Source: Alkalihalobacterium chitinilyticum | GTDB lineage: Bacteria; Bacillota; Bacilli; Bacillales; Bacillaceae_F | Assembly (NCBI RefSeq): GCF_029028005.1 | Contig: NZ_JAOTPO010000012.1 | Location: forward strand, 1-64,000 | Direction: 5' to 3' | DNA length: 64,000 nt | Shown here: piece by piece, positions 27,156 through 35,402 of the stretch | Layout: the number at the start of each line of letters is the position of its first letter | Numbering within the stretch: the first letter of the stretch is position 1 | Translations under genes and position numbers: made by a program | Notes under the pieces: model-generated | Seen by the model: the letters and a program-made list of their open reading frames with translations, nothing else | The model's database searches: none | Told to the model about the DNA's origin: nothing

Positions 27156-27385
27156 CAAATCAATATAAACTATTAATGTCTTGAGTATTATCTGAGTATT
27201 ATATGCCCGAACCAGGAGTGGGAGAAAGGACGTTAATTAAAACGCGTAAGTAAACTCATATAATTGAAGATAAATGAATCTGTTTAATGGTTCCTATTAT
27301 AGGGGATAGGTTGTTATGGTTGTTGAAAGAGCTCGGTTAAGGGTACACTTCTTAATAGAGCTTCAAGGAAAAAGGAGTTGATGGC

Positions 27386-28930
27386 ATGACAAAAATAGAT
27401 GTATCAAAGTTTGAGAAAAAGATAGAAATTAGAAATATCATGAGAAAAGATTTTGATGAGATTATGGCACTGCAAAAACTTTGTTTTCCTAATATGGAAC
27501 CGTGGGAAATTCAACACTTAGAAAGCCATATTCGCGTTTTCCCTGAAGGGCAGTTTGTTGTAGAGTATGATGGGAAGATTATAGGTTCATGTTCAAGTTT
27601 AGTAATCAATTTTGATGAATACGATGACCAGCATACTTGGGATGAAATTACGGATAAGGGGTATATCACGAATCATAATCCGGATGGATACAACCTATAC
27701 GGTATTGAGGTTATGGTACACCCGGATTATCGAAGAATGAAAATCGGGAAACGGCTGTATGAGGCGAGAAAAGAATTAGCGAGAAGTCTTAATTTGAAAA
27801 GTATGATTATTGGCGGGAGAATTCCTAACTATTATAAACATGCAACGAAATATACACCTCGTGAGTATGTCGAACAAGTCATGTTACATAATATTTATGA
27901 TCCAGTTCTAACTTTCCAAGTGATGAATGGATTTACACTTAAACGAATTAATCCGAATTATTTAGAAGATGATAAGGCGTCAATGAGATATGCGACGTTA
28001 ATGGAATGGAACAACATCGATTTTCAACCGAAAAGTAAACGACATTTTAGAACATCGTTTCCTGTCCGGATAACAAGCATCCAGTACATGATGAAAAGAA
28101 TTGACTCATTTGAAGAGTTTGCTACCCAATGTGAATATTACACTGATGTAGCTGCAGGGTATGGATCTGATTTTGCAGTGTTCCCTGAAATTTTTACCAC
28201 TCAGCTGTTATCATTCTTACCGGAAAAAAGTCCGAGTCAAGCGATCAGACGCTTAACTGAATACACAGAAGACTATATTAAATTGTTTACCAGTTTAGCT
28301 GTAAAGTACAATGTTAATATCATTGGCGGCTCTCACTTTGTGGAGGAAGAAAATAAAATTTATAATATTGCCTACTTGTTTAGAAGAGATGGAACGATTG
28401 AAAAACAATATAAAATTCATATCACTCCAAATGAACGTAAATGGTGGGGGATCAGTCCAGGTGATGAAATCAAAGTTTTTGATACCGACTGTGGAAAAAT
28501 AGCCATTCAAATTTGTTATGACGTTGAGTTCCCAGAGCTTGGACGAATTGCTGTAGATAAAGGAGCAAATATTATCTTTACGCCGTTTTGTACAGATGAA
28601 CGCCAAGGGTATTTGAGAGTTCGTTATTGTGCGCAAGCACGCGCGATTGAAAATGAGGTTTATACCGTTATTTCGGGTACAGTTGGTAACCTTCCACAAG
28701 TCGAAAATATGGATATCCAATATGCTCAATCTGGAATTTTTACACCTTCTGACTTTGAATTTCCGCGTGATGCGATTGTTGGTGAATGTCACCCTAATAT
28801 AGACACCGTTGTTGTTGGGGATGTTGATCTTGAAATATTGCGTCGTCACAGACGGAGCGGAAGTGTAAATCAATTACGTGATCGAAGAAAAGATTTATAT
28901 GAAATTAACTACAAACTAGAAAAAAAATAA
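27386..28930 (+). CDS. yhcX: GNAT acetyltransferase-nitrilase fusion protein (YhcX-like)
   Basis: The 514-residue protein has two enzymatic domains and matches B. subtilis YhcX in layout and size. The N-terminal GNAT domain (about 15-200) contains YGIEVMVHPDYRRMKIGKRL, the acetyl-CoA loop. The C-terminal carbon-nitrogen hydrolase domain (about 225-500) has the catalytic triad Glu in AVFPEIFTT, Lys in QYKIHITPNE and Cys in IAIQICYDVEFPE. The physiological substrate is not known; an amide released or acetylated in sequence is one guess. ATG 27386 follows AAAGGAG. It is followed by a strong terminator. In B. subtilis yhcX lies close upstream of glpP, as here. Confidence 0.92.
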   Translation: MTKIDVSKFEKKIEIRNIMRKDFDEIMALQKLCFPNMEPWEIQHLESHIRVFPEGQFVVEYDGKIIGSCSSLVINFDEYDDQHTWDEITDKGYITNHNPDGYNLYGIEVMVHPDYRRMKIGKRLYEARKELARSLNLKSMIIGGRIPNYYKHATKYTPREYVEQVMLHNIYDPVLTFQVMNGFTLKRINPNYLEDDKASMRYATLMEWNNIDFQPKSKRHFRTSFPVRITSIQYMMKRIDSFEEFATQCEYYTDVAAGYGSDFAVFPEIFTTQLLSFLPEKSPSQAIRRLTEYTEDYIKLFTSLAVKYNVNIIGGSHFVEEENKIYNIAYLFRRDGTIEKQYKIHITPNERKWWGISPGDEIKVFDTDCGKIAIQICYDVEFPELGRIAVDKGANIIFTPFCTDERQGYLRVRYCAQARAIENEVYTVISGTVGNLPQVENMDIQYAQSGIFTPSDFEFPRDAIVGECHPNIDTVVVGDVDLEILRRHRRSGSVNQLRDRRKDLYEINYKLEKK

Positions 28931-28951
28931 TTTTACGATTGATTGGAGAGG

Positions 28952-28998
28952 GGCCGTTCGAATGGATCAAAAAAATCTTTTCGAACGGTCTTTTTTCT
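28952..28998 (+). terminator. Terminator after yhcX
   Basis: GGCCGTTCGAA and TTCGAACGGTC form a stem followed by TTTTTTC. Confidence 0.9.
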
Positions 28999-29148
28999 TT
29001 AGTATCATTCAAGATATTGTTAGTAGTTGAATGTGACCATATCATCAGAAATGTTTGTCTTATAAGCTTGGGTTGTAAATGCACATATATAAAACCGAAA
29101 TGATTCACCCTTATGAGTTTAATTCATTCTTTCGTTGGAAAAGCTGTG

Positions 29149-29673
29149 ATGAGAGAAAGGATGAGCAATTTGAATTTAGAAAAAGTAGTTGTAAAACGAT
29201 CGGTTATGACCATCTTTATTGCTATGTCTTTTTTGATTATTACGGGATTACTGAGTTATGCTCTCTTATTTCGTGAAAATCTCGTTACGGATTGGTACAT
29301 GGATGTTGTCGGAAGTGAAAATGTCATTTCGGCGGGGACCACTAATGATCTTCATATTTTTCTGTACGATGAAGAAGGAAATCCAATAAAAAATGCTAAT
29401 GTTAAAGTAATATTAGACATGCCAGAAATGGTTCACTATATTAAGAAGCCGATGCGTCATGTGGAAAATGGTTTATATGAAGCTGAAATCCTATTATCCA
29501 TGGGTGGAACGTGGGTTGGTTGGGTAGAGGCAAAACGCGGTAGTGAAACATACATTAACCAGTTTTTACTCCAATCTGATGGTAAAGTTATGTCCAATGA
29601 TTTTCGTGATCCAAAAGACCACTTCCATTTAGATCAACCACTACCTCCTGTCATTCAACAACAGTTAGATTAA
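29149..29673 (+). CDS. Membrane-anchored YtkA/FixH-like domain protein
   Basis: The protein is about 174 residues. One N-terminal TM helix (VMTIFIAMSFLIITGLLSYA) is followed by an extracellular Ig-like beta domain of the YtkA/FixH type (NDLHIFLYDEEGNPIKNANV, GLYEAEILLSMGGTWVGWVE). Such domains are often linked to copper handling or oxidase assembly, but the metal-binding His/Met set is not obvious here apart from HVENG and MPEM. The start is uncertain. ATG 29113 lacks a ribosome site, ATG 29149 is used here, and ATG 29161 or TTG 29170 lie just after GAGAAAGG. Confidence 0.72.
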   Translation: MRERMSNLNLEKVVVKRSVMTIFIAMSFLIITGLLSYALLFRENLVTDWYMDVVGSENVISAGTTNDLHIFLYDEEGNPIKNANVKVILDMPEMVHYIKKPMRHVENGLYEAEILLSMGGTWVGWVEAKRGSETYINQFLLQSDGKVMSNDFRDPKDHFHLDQPLPPVIQQQLD

Positions 29674-29742
29674 CTGTTTATACGTTATTGACAAGCAGAA
29701 CATCTACTGCTTAAATGACGTATTAGAGGAGGATGACATGTG

Positions 29743-30294
29743 ATGGAGAATTTTAATGGACAAAAAATATTACCTGCTGCAAGAGATATTAAACAGCTAG
29801 AGAAATTGTTAGAAAGTCAGTTCACATATATTATTTTATTAAATAGTCATATCGGTCAGTTGAGGAGTCTCACCCGATTGGCAAAAAGTAAAAATAAACA
29901 ATTGCTTTTGCATGCGGATTTAGTACAAGGACTTAAAAATGATGAATACGCTGCCCAGTTTTTATGTCAGGATATTCGGCCTGCAGGTTTAATTTCAACG
30001 AGGAAAAGTGTGGTACTATCAGCTAAAAAGAGTGGGTTAATTGCGATTCAACGATTATTTTTACTAGACAGTATTGCACTTGAAACGAGTTATAAATTAT
30101 TAGAAGTAACAAAACCTGACTTTATCGAGGTCCTCCCAGGTGTAATGCCACATATTATAACGGAAGTTTATGAAGAAACAAAAATACCGATTATAGCAGG
30201 TGGACTTATCCGAAAAAAAGAAGAAGTAGATCATGCTATCAAGGCCGGTTCGGTTGCAGTGACTACTTCAAGGGAATTTTTGTGGCAGTATTAG
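29743..30294 (+). CDS. glpP: GlpP-family glycerol-3-phosphate-responsive antiterminator
   Basis: GlpP binds leader RNA of glp genes in the presence of glycerol-3-phosphate and prevents early termination in B. subtilis. The 183 aa protein is slightly shorter than B. subtilis GlpP (about 190). It shows the family's barrel-like core (LLLHADLVQGLKNDEYAAQF, RPAGLISTRKSVV, IEVLPGVMPHIITEVYEET, IIAGGLIRKKEEVDHAIKAG). The expected targets glpF, glpK and glpD, which in B. subtilis lie between glpP and pgcA, are absent, and pgcA follows after about 295 bp. Their leader targets, if any, are elsewhere. GTG 29740 and ATG 29743 are both possible after AGGAGG. Confidence 0.9.
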   Translation: MENFNGQKILPAARDIKQLEKLLESQFTYIILLNSHIGQLRSLTRLAKSKNKQLLLHADLVQGLKNDEYAAQFLCQDIRPAGLISTRKSVVLSAKKSGLIAIQRLFLLDSIALETSYKLLEVTKPDFIEVLPGVMPHIITEVYEETKIPIIAGGLIRKKEEVDHAIKAGSVAVTTSREFLWQY

Positions 30295-30588
30295 GTTTAT
30301 TATCAAAGTACATAAGGTAAAGAAAAGGCTGGAAAATTAATTCTGGCCTTTTTATTATGTGACTGCAGTTTACAATATCTTTAAACATCAATCCCATCGG
30401 CGGTCCATAACGTACCACTCATTGACATAGGTTTAATACTTATCTTATTTTGTAAAATACAGGGGGTTTCTGTCTTTATTTTTATAGAAAATTAGCAATG
30501 TGATGGCAGGAATGGTAAAGTATTTAGGGAAATAAATAAGTGTTTACTATTAATGAAGTAAGGTTATGTAGAGGACAAGGAGGAGACT

Positions 30589-32334
30589 ATGGTCTGGAAA
30601 CAAGCTTATAGTAGATGGGTAGGTTTTGGTGGTTTAGAAGTGGAGTTAAAAGAGGCATTAGAGGCTTTAAAGAATGATGATGTTCGCCTGGAAGATTGCT
30701 TTTATAAAGGACTAGAGTTTGGTACAGGGGGAATGAGGGGAGAAATTGGCCCGGGACCTAACCGGATGAATACATATACAATTCGTAAAGCCTCTGAAGG
30801 TTTTGCACGATATATTTCTGATTTTGGAGAAGAAGCGAAAAAGCAAGGTGTTGTTATTGCTTATGACTGCAGACATAAATCACCTGAATTTGCTAAAGAA
30901 GCAGCGTTAACACTTGGAAAGCACGGGATTCAAACGTATTTATTCCGTGATTTACGTCCTACTCCAGAATTATCATTTGCTGTTCGAACTTTAAAAGCAT
31001 TTGGAGGAATTGTAATTACAGCGAGTCATAACCCTCCAGAATATAATGGTTACAAAGTGTATGGTCCAGATGGGTGCCAACTTCCACCAGGCCCAGCGAA
31101 TACTCTCATTGAAAAGGTTAATGAGGTTGAAGATGAATTATTAATAGAAGTAGCAGATGAAAACGAGTTAAAAGCAGCTCAACTTTTAAAAGTAATTGGT
31201 GAAGAAATTGACTTAGCTTATAATGACGAGCTTCAAACGATTATTGTTAATCCGGAGATGGTGGTTGAGAAAGGAAATAATGTAAACATTGTGTTTACAC
31301 CATTGCACGGAACAGCAAATATTCCAGTTCGTCGTGTCCTTGAAACGTCTGGTTTTAAAAATGTAGTAGTTGTAAAAGAACAGGAACTGCCTGACCCGAA
31401 TTTTTCAACGGTTAAATCACCAAATCCTGAGGAGCATGCAGCTTTTGAACTTGCCATCAAATACGGCAATGAACACGATGCTGATGTACTAATTGCAACT
31501 GACCCTGATGCTGATCGTGTAGGGATTGCGGCAAGAAATGAACAAGGAGAATATATTGTACTGACAGGGAATCAAACGGGTGCGTTAATGCTTGAATATA
31601 TTCTTTCACAAAGAAAAGCAAAAGGAAACCTTCCTGAAAATGGGGTAGTCCTAAAAACAATCGTTACTTCTGAATTAGGTAGAGTGATCGCCGAAGAATA
31701 TGGACTTGAAGCAGTCGATACACTGACAGGCTTTAAATTTATCGGTGAAAAAATGAAGGAGTATGAAGAAACAGGATCTAAAACTTTCTTATTCGGCTAT
31801 GAAGAGAGCTACGGTTATTTGGTTGGAGACTTTGTTCGTGATAAAGACGCCGTTCAAGCTTGTTTGTTAGCAGCAGAAATGGCAGCCTACTATAAGTCTC
31901 GTGGAATGACGTTGTATGATGGACTAATAGAAGTATTCTCTAAATATGGTTTTTATCAGGAAGGATTAGAATCACTAACGCTCAAAGGAAAAGCAGGAGT
32001 GGAACAAATCCAGTCGATCCTCGCTCATTTTAGAGCAAATCCGCTTAACGAAATGGGCGGAATGAAGGTTACTGTAGCTGAAGATTATCACTCACAGGAA
32101 CGGTCCTTCCTAGTAGAAAATCGTAAAGAAGCATTGACACTGCCAGTTTCAAATGTTTTAAAGTATACACTAGAAGATGGTTCTTGGATTTGTATGAGAC
32201 CATCGGGTACAGAACCAAAAATTAAATTCTACTTTAGTGTGAAAAGACCAACTCTTGATGAAAGCCAAACATGGTTATCAGAACTAAAGCAAGAGTTAAT
32301 GAGTAAAATTAATGGTCTATTGAAGCAAGCGTAA
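30589..32334 (+). CDS. pgcA: Phosphoglucomutase (alpha-PGM)
   Basis: The enzyme interconverts glucose-6-phosphate and glucose-1-phosphate, supplying glycogen and cell-wall glycolipid synthesis. The 581 aa protein has the alpha-D-phosphohexomutase domains. The phosphoserine loop is [17 protein letters not shown], the magnesium loop is [14 protein letters not shown], the sugar-binding segment is [16 protein letters not shown], and the C-terminal phosphate site is [13 protein letters not shown]. It starts at ATG 30589 after AAGGAGGAG and ends with a good terminator. It sits about 5 kb from the divergent glg operon, whose GlgC uses its product. Confidence 0.96.
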   Translation: MVWKQAYSRWVGFGGLEVELKEALEALKNDDVRLEDCFYKGLEFGTGGMRGEIGPGPNRMNTYTIRKASEGFARYISDFGEEAKKQGVVIAYDCRHKSPEFAKEAALTLGKHGIQTYLFRDLRPTPELSFAVRTLKAFGGIVITASHNPPEYNGYKVYGPDGCQLPPGPANTLIEKVNEVEDELLIEVADENELKAAQLLKVIGEEIDLAYNDELQTIIVNPEMVVEKGNNVNIVFTPLHGTANIPVRRVLETSGFKNVVVVKEQELPDPNFSTVKSPNPEEHAAFELAIKYGNEHDADVLIATDPDADRVGIAARNEQGEYIVLTGNQTGALMLEYILSQRKAKGNLPENGVVLKTIVTSELGRVIAEEYGLEAVDTLTGFKFIGEKMKEYEETGSKTFLFGYEESYGYLVGDFVRDKDAVQACLLAAEMAAYYKSRGMTLYDGLIEVFSKYGFYQEGLESLTLKGKAGVEQIQSILAHFRANPLNEMGGMKVTVAEDYHSQERSFLVENRKEALTLPVSNVLKYTLEDGSWICMRPSGTEPKIKFYFSVKRPTLDESQTWLSELKQELMSKINGLLKQA

Positions 32335-32339
32335 TGTGT

Positions 32340-32379
32340 GAGGGTGGATTGTAATAAGTCCACCCTCATGCTTTTTTAT
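32340..32379 (+). terminator. Terminator after pgcA
   Basis: GAGGGTGGA and TCCACCCTC form a 9-bp stem followed by ATGCTTTTTT. Confidence 0.9.
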
Positions 32380-32420
32380 ATAGCCATAAATATTGAACAG
32401 CAAAAATGATGTCGAAAAGT

Positions 32421-32442
32421 TATATCAAAAAAAATTGATATA
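32421..32442 (+). promoter_or_regulatory. ArsR operator 1 (TATATCAA-N6-TTGATATA)
   Basis: A perfect 8-bp inverted repeat with a 6-nt A spacer, ending 4 bp before the likely -35 of the arsR promoter. The ATCAA-N6-TTGAT core is the known type of ArsR binding site. Confidence 0.85.
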
Positions 32443-32446
32443 TTAG

Positions 32447-32475
32447 TTGTCAAAAGAAGAAGAACGATATAAAAT
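32447..32475 (+). promoter_or_regulatory. SigA-type promoter of arsR
   Basis: TTGTCA (32447-32452), 17-bp spacer, TAAAAT (32470-32475). It adjoins operator 1, so ArsR would block polymerase. Confidence 0.7.
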
Positions 32476-32513
32476 AGGATTAACAAGATGACAATATTTG
32501 GTGGTGAACAAGG

Positions 32514-32828
32514 ATGAAAGAAATTCCACTACTAGACGTTAACTTAGATAAGACGTTTGAGGAATATGAAAGCAAGTTTAAAGCTTTGGCTGATAAAAAA
32601 CGGCTTGAAATTATGTATGAGTTGACGCAACGGGGAAAAGTATGTGTATGTGACTTATGTGAGATCTTTCAGATGCCTCAATCAAAAATTTCTTATCACT
32701 TAAAAATTCTTTTAAGTGCTGGTTTAATTAAGAAAGAAACAAAAGGTACTTGGAGTTATTATATGTTAAATGATGAACAGGTAAACCATCTTCTATCTGA
32801 AGAATTATGTTGTTTGTTTCGAGGCTGA
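32514..32828 (+). CDS. arsR: ArsR-family metalloid-responsive repressor
   Basis: This 104-residue winged-helix repressor has the As(III)-sensing motif CVCDLC (about residues 44-49) placed in the recognition region as in classic ArsR proteins. The DNA-reading helix follows (MPQSKISYHLKILLSAGLI). Binding of arsenite or antimonite to these cysteines should release it from DNA. Two operators of the same form flank it: one beside its promoter, one between arsR and the next gene. The start ATG has GGTGAACAAGG upstream. Further cysteines at the C-terminus (ELCCLF) may add to the site. Confidence 0.92.
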   Translation: MKEIPLLDVNLDKTFEEYESKFKALADKKRLEIMYELTQRGKVCVCDLCEIFQMPQSKISYHLKILLSAGLIKKETKGTWSYYMLNDEQVNHLLSEELCCLFRG

Positions 32829-32880
32829 TTGTTTTCAGTCAGTCTTGATAACTTATAAATCAATTTTTTTTGTTTTAAAT

Positions 32881-32896
32881 ATCAATATTATTTGAT
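32881..32896 (+). promoter_or_regulatory. ArsR operator 2, inside the operon
   Basis: ATCAA (32881-32885), 6-nt spacer, TTGAT (32892-32896). This has the same core and spacing as operator 1, but it lies between arsR and the glyoxalase-fold gene, about 17 bp before its start codon. It suggests separate control of the downstream genes. Confidence 0.7.
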
Positions 32897-32913
32897 TAAA
32901 GGGGAGATTGGAA

Positions 32914-33312
32914 ATGAACATTCACGTGGGTTTAAATGTAACAAATTTAGGAAGGTCCATTGAGTTTTACTCAAAGCTTTTTGGAGCACAGCCAGTTAAA
33001 GTAAAAGAGAACTATGCGAAGTATTTAATCTCTGATCTTTCATTAAATTTTACGTTAAATGTACAGACCGCTGTCGAGGGAAATCAAATTAATCACTTTG
33101 GTATTCAAGTAGACCGGCCAGAAGATATTGAGAGGCATCGAGTTCGTATGACTGCTCAAGGAAATGAAACAAGAGAAGAAATAAACACCGTTTGTTGCTA
33201 TGCAAGACAAGATAAATTTTGGATTTCTGACCCCGATGGAAATGAGTGGGAGTTCTTTTACACGTGGGAAGATACAGAACTAGAAAATAACTCTAATACA
33301 TGCTGCTCATAA
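32914..33312 (+). CDS. ArsI/CadI-type glyoxalase-fold protein (possible C-As lyase)
   Basis: The 132 aa protein belongs to the vicinal-oxygen-chelate fold. The metal-site residues of the ArsI group are visible: His4 or the nearby NVTNLGRS edge, His61 in NHFGIQV and Glu113 in EWEFFY. The vicinal cysteines Cys94-Cys95 (NTVCCYA), which bind trivalent organoarsenicals in ArsI, are present. A second pair, CC, lies near the C-terminus (NTCCS). ArsI cleaves the carbon-arsenic bond of methylarsenite; CadI relatives are less well defined, so the substrate is inferred. ATG 32914 follows AGGGGAG. The next gene follows after about 18 bp. Confidence 0.85.
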   Translation: MNIHVGLNVTNLGRSIEFYSKLFGAQPVKVKENYAKYLISDLSLNFTLNVQTAVEGNQINHFGIQVDRPEDIERHRVRMTAQGNETREEINTVCCYARQDKFWISDPDGNEWEFFYTWEDTELENNSNTCCS

Positions 33313-33330
33313 AGAGGAGGTTATTAAATC

Positions 33331-33534
33331 ATGCTTAATGAACAGACATATCGGGCTGCTATTCAATATAAACAAGAAGTAATTAAGAAAACCTATGATG
33401 AAGTTCATCGTAAAGTTAGTAGTGAGGAGAAAAAACAGGGCACTTTATTTAAACGATTAGTAAGTTTTTTTGCAAAGAGAAGAGAAATACAGGTACAAAA
33501 ACCTTGCTGCAACATGACGTGCTGCGCAGCTTAA
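33331..33534 (+). CDS. Small basic protein with Cys-rich C-terminal tail
   Basis: I do not recognise this 67-residue protein. The N-terminal 55 residues are helical, charged and basic (YKQEVIKKTYDEVHRKVSSE, FKRLVSFFAKRREIQVQ). The last 11 read KPCCNMTCCAA, giving two vicinal Cys pairs in CCxxxCC. It lies 18 bp after the ArsI-like gene, with a strong AGAGGAGG site, inside the putative ArsR regulon, and a terminator follows it. A metalloid-binding or delivery role is an inference from the cysteines and the neighbours only. No membrane segment or signal peptide is evident. Confidence 0.8.
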   Translation: MLNEQTYRAAIQYKQEVIKKTYDEVHRKVSSEEKKQGTLFKRLVSFFAKRREIQVQKPCCNMTCCAA

Positions 33535-33564
33535 TCAATAACAGAAAGTAATTCCAAACCTAAA

Positions 33565-33599
33565 GAGCAACAACCAAAATTATGGTTGTTGCTCTTTTT
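33565..33599 (+). terminator. Terminator of the ars-like operon
   Basis: GAGCAACAACCA and TGGTTGTTGCTC form a 12-bp stem followed by TTTTT. Confidence 0.92.
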
Positions 33600-33639
33600 G
33601 CTACACCACATTAAAGATGGAAAGAGTTAGAGAATTAAA

Positions 33640-33703
33640 GGTGCCAGGTACCCCTTTATGGTGCCAGGTACCATAAAGGGGTACCTGGTACCATAAAGGC
33701 ACC
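33640..33703. repeat. GGTGCCAGGTACC palindrome, REP-like, copy 2
   Basis: Two 20-bp arms (33640-33659 and 33673-33692) are complementary with one mismatch and enclose a further direct copy of GGTGCCAGGTACC (33660-33672). A partial unit (ATAAAGGCACC) follows. The core equals that of the palindrome at 1611-1660, although the rest differs. Confidence 0.85.
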
Positions 33704-33773
33704 ATAAAAGGGTCATTATTTGCCTGTTTTTTTCATAAATTGTTATAACCGGAAGACTAGAGGAGGGTCGTCT

Positions 33774-35186
33774 ATGTTACCGCACGAACAGAAAGATTTA
33801 GAATATGCGATTGATGAGATCACTGAAATTGCTCAAGGGTTTGGCTTAGATTTTTTTCCAATGCGATATGAAGTTTGTCCTGCAGATATTATTTATACGT
33901 TTGGTGCTTACGGGATGCCGACGAGATTTTCACACTGGAGTTTCGGAAAACAATTCCACAAAATGAAGCTCCAATATGATTTAGGTTTAAGTAAAATTTA
34001 TGAGTTGGTCATTAATTCAGACCCTTGTTATGCCTTTTTACTCGATTCCAACACACTTATCCAAAACAAGCTGATCGTTGCCCACGTTTTGGCCCATTGT
34101 GATTTCTTTAAGAACAATGTCCGTTTCTCCAACACGAGACGGGATATGGTCGAAAGTATGAGTGCGACGGCTGAAAGAATTTATCGTTATGAAATGATCC
34201 ATGGCAGGGAAGAAGTCGAGAAATTCTTAGATGCGATTTTAGCGATTCAAGAACATATTGACCCAAGTATTTTACGTTCTAAATTAGCTTGGTCGATGGA
34301 AGAAGAGGAAGAAGACGAAACAACGAAGGCAACTTCACCATATGATGATTTGTGGGACCTTGGAATTAATAAACCTGCTGAACCTCAAAAGAAAAAGAAG
34401 AAAAAATTCCCGCCAAAACCAGAAAAAGATTTATTGTTATTTATTGAAGAATATAGCCGTGAACTTGACCCATGGCAAAGAGATATCCTTACCATGATGC
34501 GTGAAGAAATGCTTTATTTCTGGCCTCAACTAGAAACAAAAATCATGAATGAAGGTTGGGCGTCGTACTGGCATATTCGAATTATGCGTGAACTTTCACT
34601 TACAACCGATGAAGCTATCGAATATGCTAAGCTAAACTCCGGTGTTGTTCAACCATCAAAGACGAGCATCAATCCATATTATCTCGGTCTTAAAATTTTT
34701 GAAGATATTGAAGAGCGATATAACAATCCAACGAAGGAAATGAAAGAACGACAAGGTGTGAAACCTGGCAGCGGAAGAGAGAAAATCTATGAAGTAAGGG
34801 AAATAGAATCCGATATTTCGTTTATTCGCAATTACTTGACGAAGGATCTTGTTAATCGTGAAGATTTATTCTTATTCCAAAAGCAAGGATCAGATTATAA
34901 GATTGTTGATAAAGAGTGGGAAAATATTCGTGATCAACTCGTTCAATCCCGAGTTAATGGCGGCTTCCCGTATTTAACAGTTACGGACGGTGACTATTTA
35001 AAGAATGGAGAGTTGTATATTACTCACCATTATGAAGGTACGGAATTAGACGTAGGATATTTAGAGAAGGTTATGCCGTATATCCACCAGTTATGGGGCC
35101 GGTCCACTCATATGGAAACCGTTATTAATGAAAAGAAAATCGTTTTTACGTACGATGGGAAGAAAATGCATAGAAAATATTTATAA
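33774..35186 (+). CDS. spoVR: SpoVR family protein (stage V sporulation)
   Basis: SpoVR is needed for normal spore cortex formation in B. subtilis; its biochemical role is not established. The protein is 470 aa from ATG 33774 (B. subtilis about 468). Typical conserved text is present: [52 protein letters not shown] and [17 protein letters not shown] Lys/Glu-rich insert ([15 protein letters not shown]) lies near residue 210. The frame extends upstream to 33720, but GGAGGG before 33774 decides the start. A terminator follows. The REP-like palindrome lies just upstream. Confidence 0.95.
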   Translation: MLPHEQKDLEYAIDEITEIAQGFGLDFFPMRYEVCPADIIYTFGAYGMPTRFSHWSFGKQFHKMKLQYDLGLSKIYELVINSDPCYAFLLDSNTLIQNKLIVAHVLAHCDFFKNNVRFSNTRRDMVESMSATAERIYRYEMIHGREEVEKFLDAILAIQEHIDPSILRSKLAWSMEEEEEDETTKATSPYDDLWDLGINKPAEPQKKKKKKFPPKPEKDLLLFIEEYSRELDPWQRDILTMMREEMLYFWPQLETKIMNEGWASYWHIRIMRELSLTTDEAIEYAKLNSGVVQPSKTSINPYYLGLKIFEDIEERYNNPTKEMKERQGVKPGSGREKIYEVREIESDISFIRNYLTKDLVNREDLFLFQKQGSDYKIVDKEWENIRDQLVQSRVNGGFPYLTVTDGDYLKNGELYITHHYEGTELDVGYLEKVMPYIHQLWGRSTHMETVINEKKIVFTYDGKKMHRKYL

Positions 35187-35190
35187 AATG

Positions 35191-35239
35191 AAAAAAGCTG
35201 TCTCAGTGGGATGTGTGCCCATTTGAGACGGCTTTTTTG
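35191..35239 (+). terminator. Terminator after spoVR
   Basis: AAAAAAGCTGTCTCA and TGAGACGGCTTTTTT form a stem with T-run. Confidence 0.9.
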
Positions 35240-35402
35240 CTTTGTTTAAGGTGAAAGTTTATGGAATGAATATATAAGTCTTTGTTAATAGTAAAAAAGT
35301 AGGTTTATAAGGTGTTAGATTTGGGTATGGGTACTTTAGCATGGTGAAATATTAGTGTTTTACTATGGGGGAGTTTCAAAGAAATCATTTGGAGGAGTAA
35401 AA

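Larger units (their letters stand above)
26871..27385. other. Intergenic region cheX-yhcX
   Basis: Contains the cheX terminator, the degenerate repeat locus and about 230 bp of unique sequence before yhcX. No coding sequence is visible; the yhcX promoter could not be identified. Confidence 0.6.

Noticed and set aside
28295-28873. A 192-codon antisense reading frame inside yhcX
   Set aside because: It lies fully within a well-recognised gene in the opposite direction, is low in complexity (Asn/Ile/Thr), and has no ribosome site.
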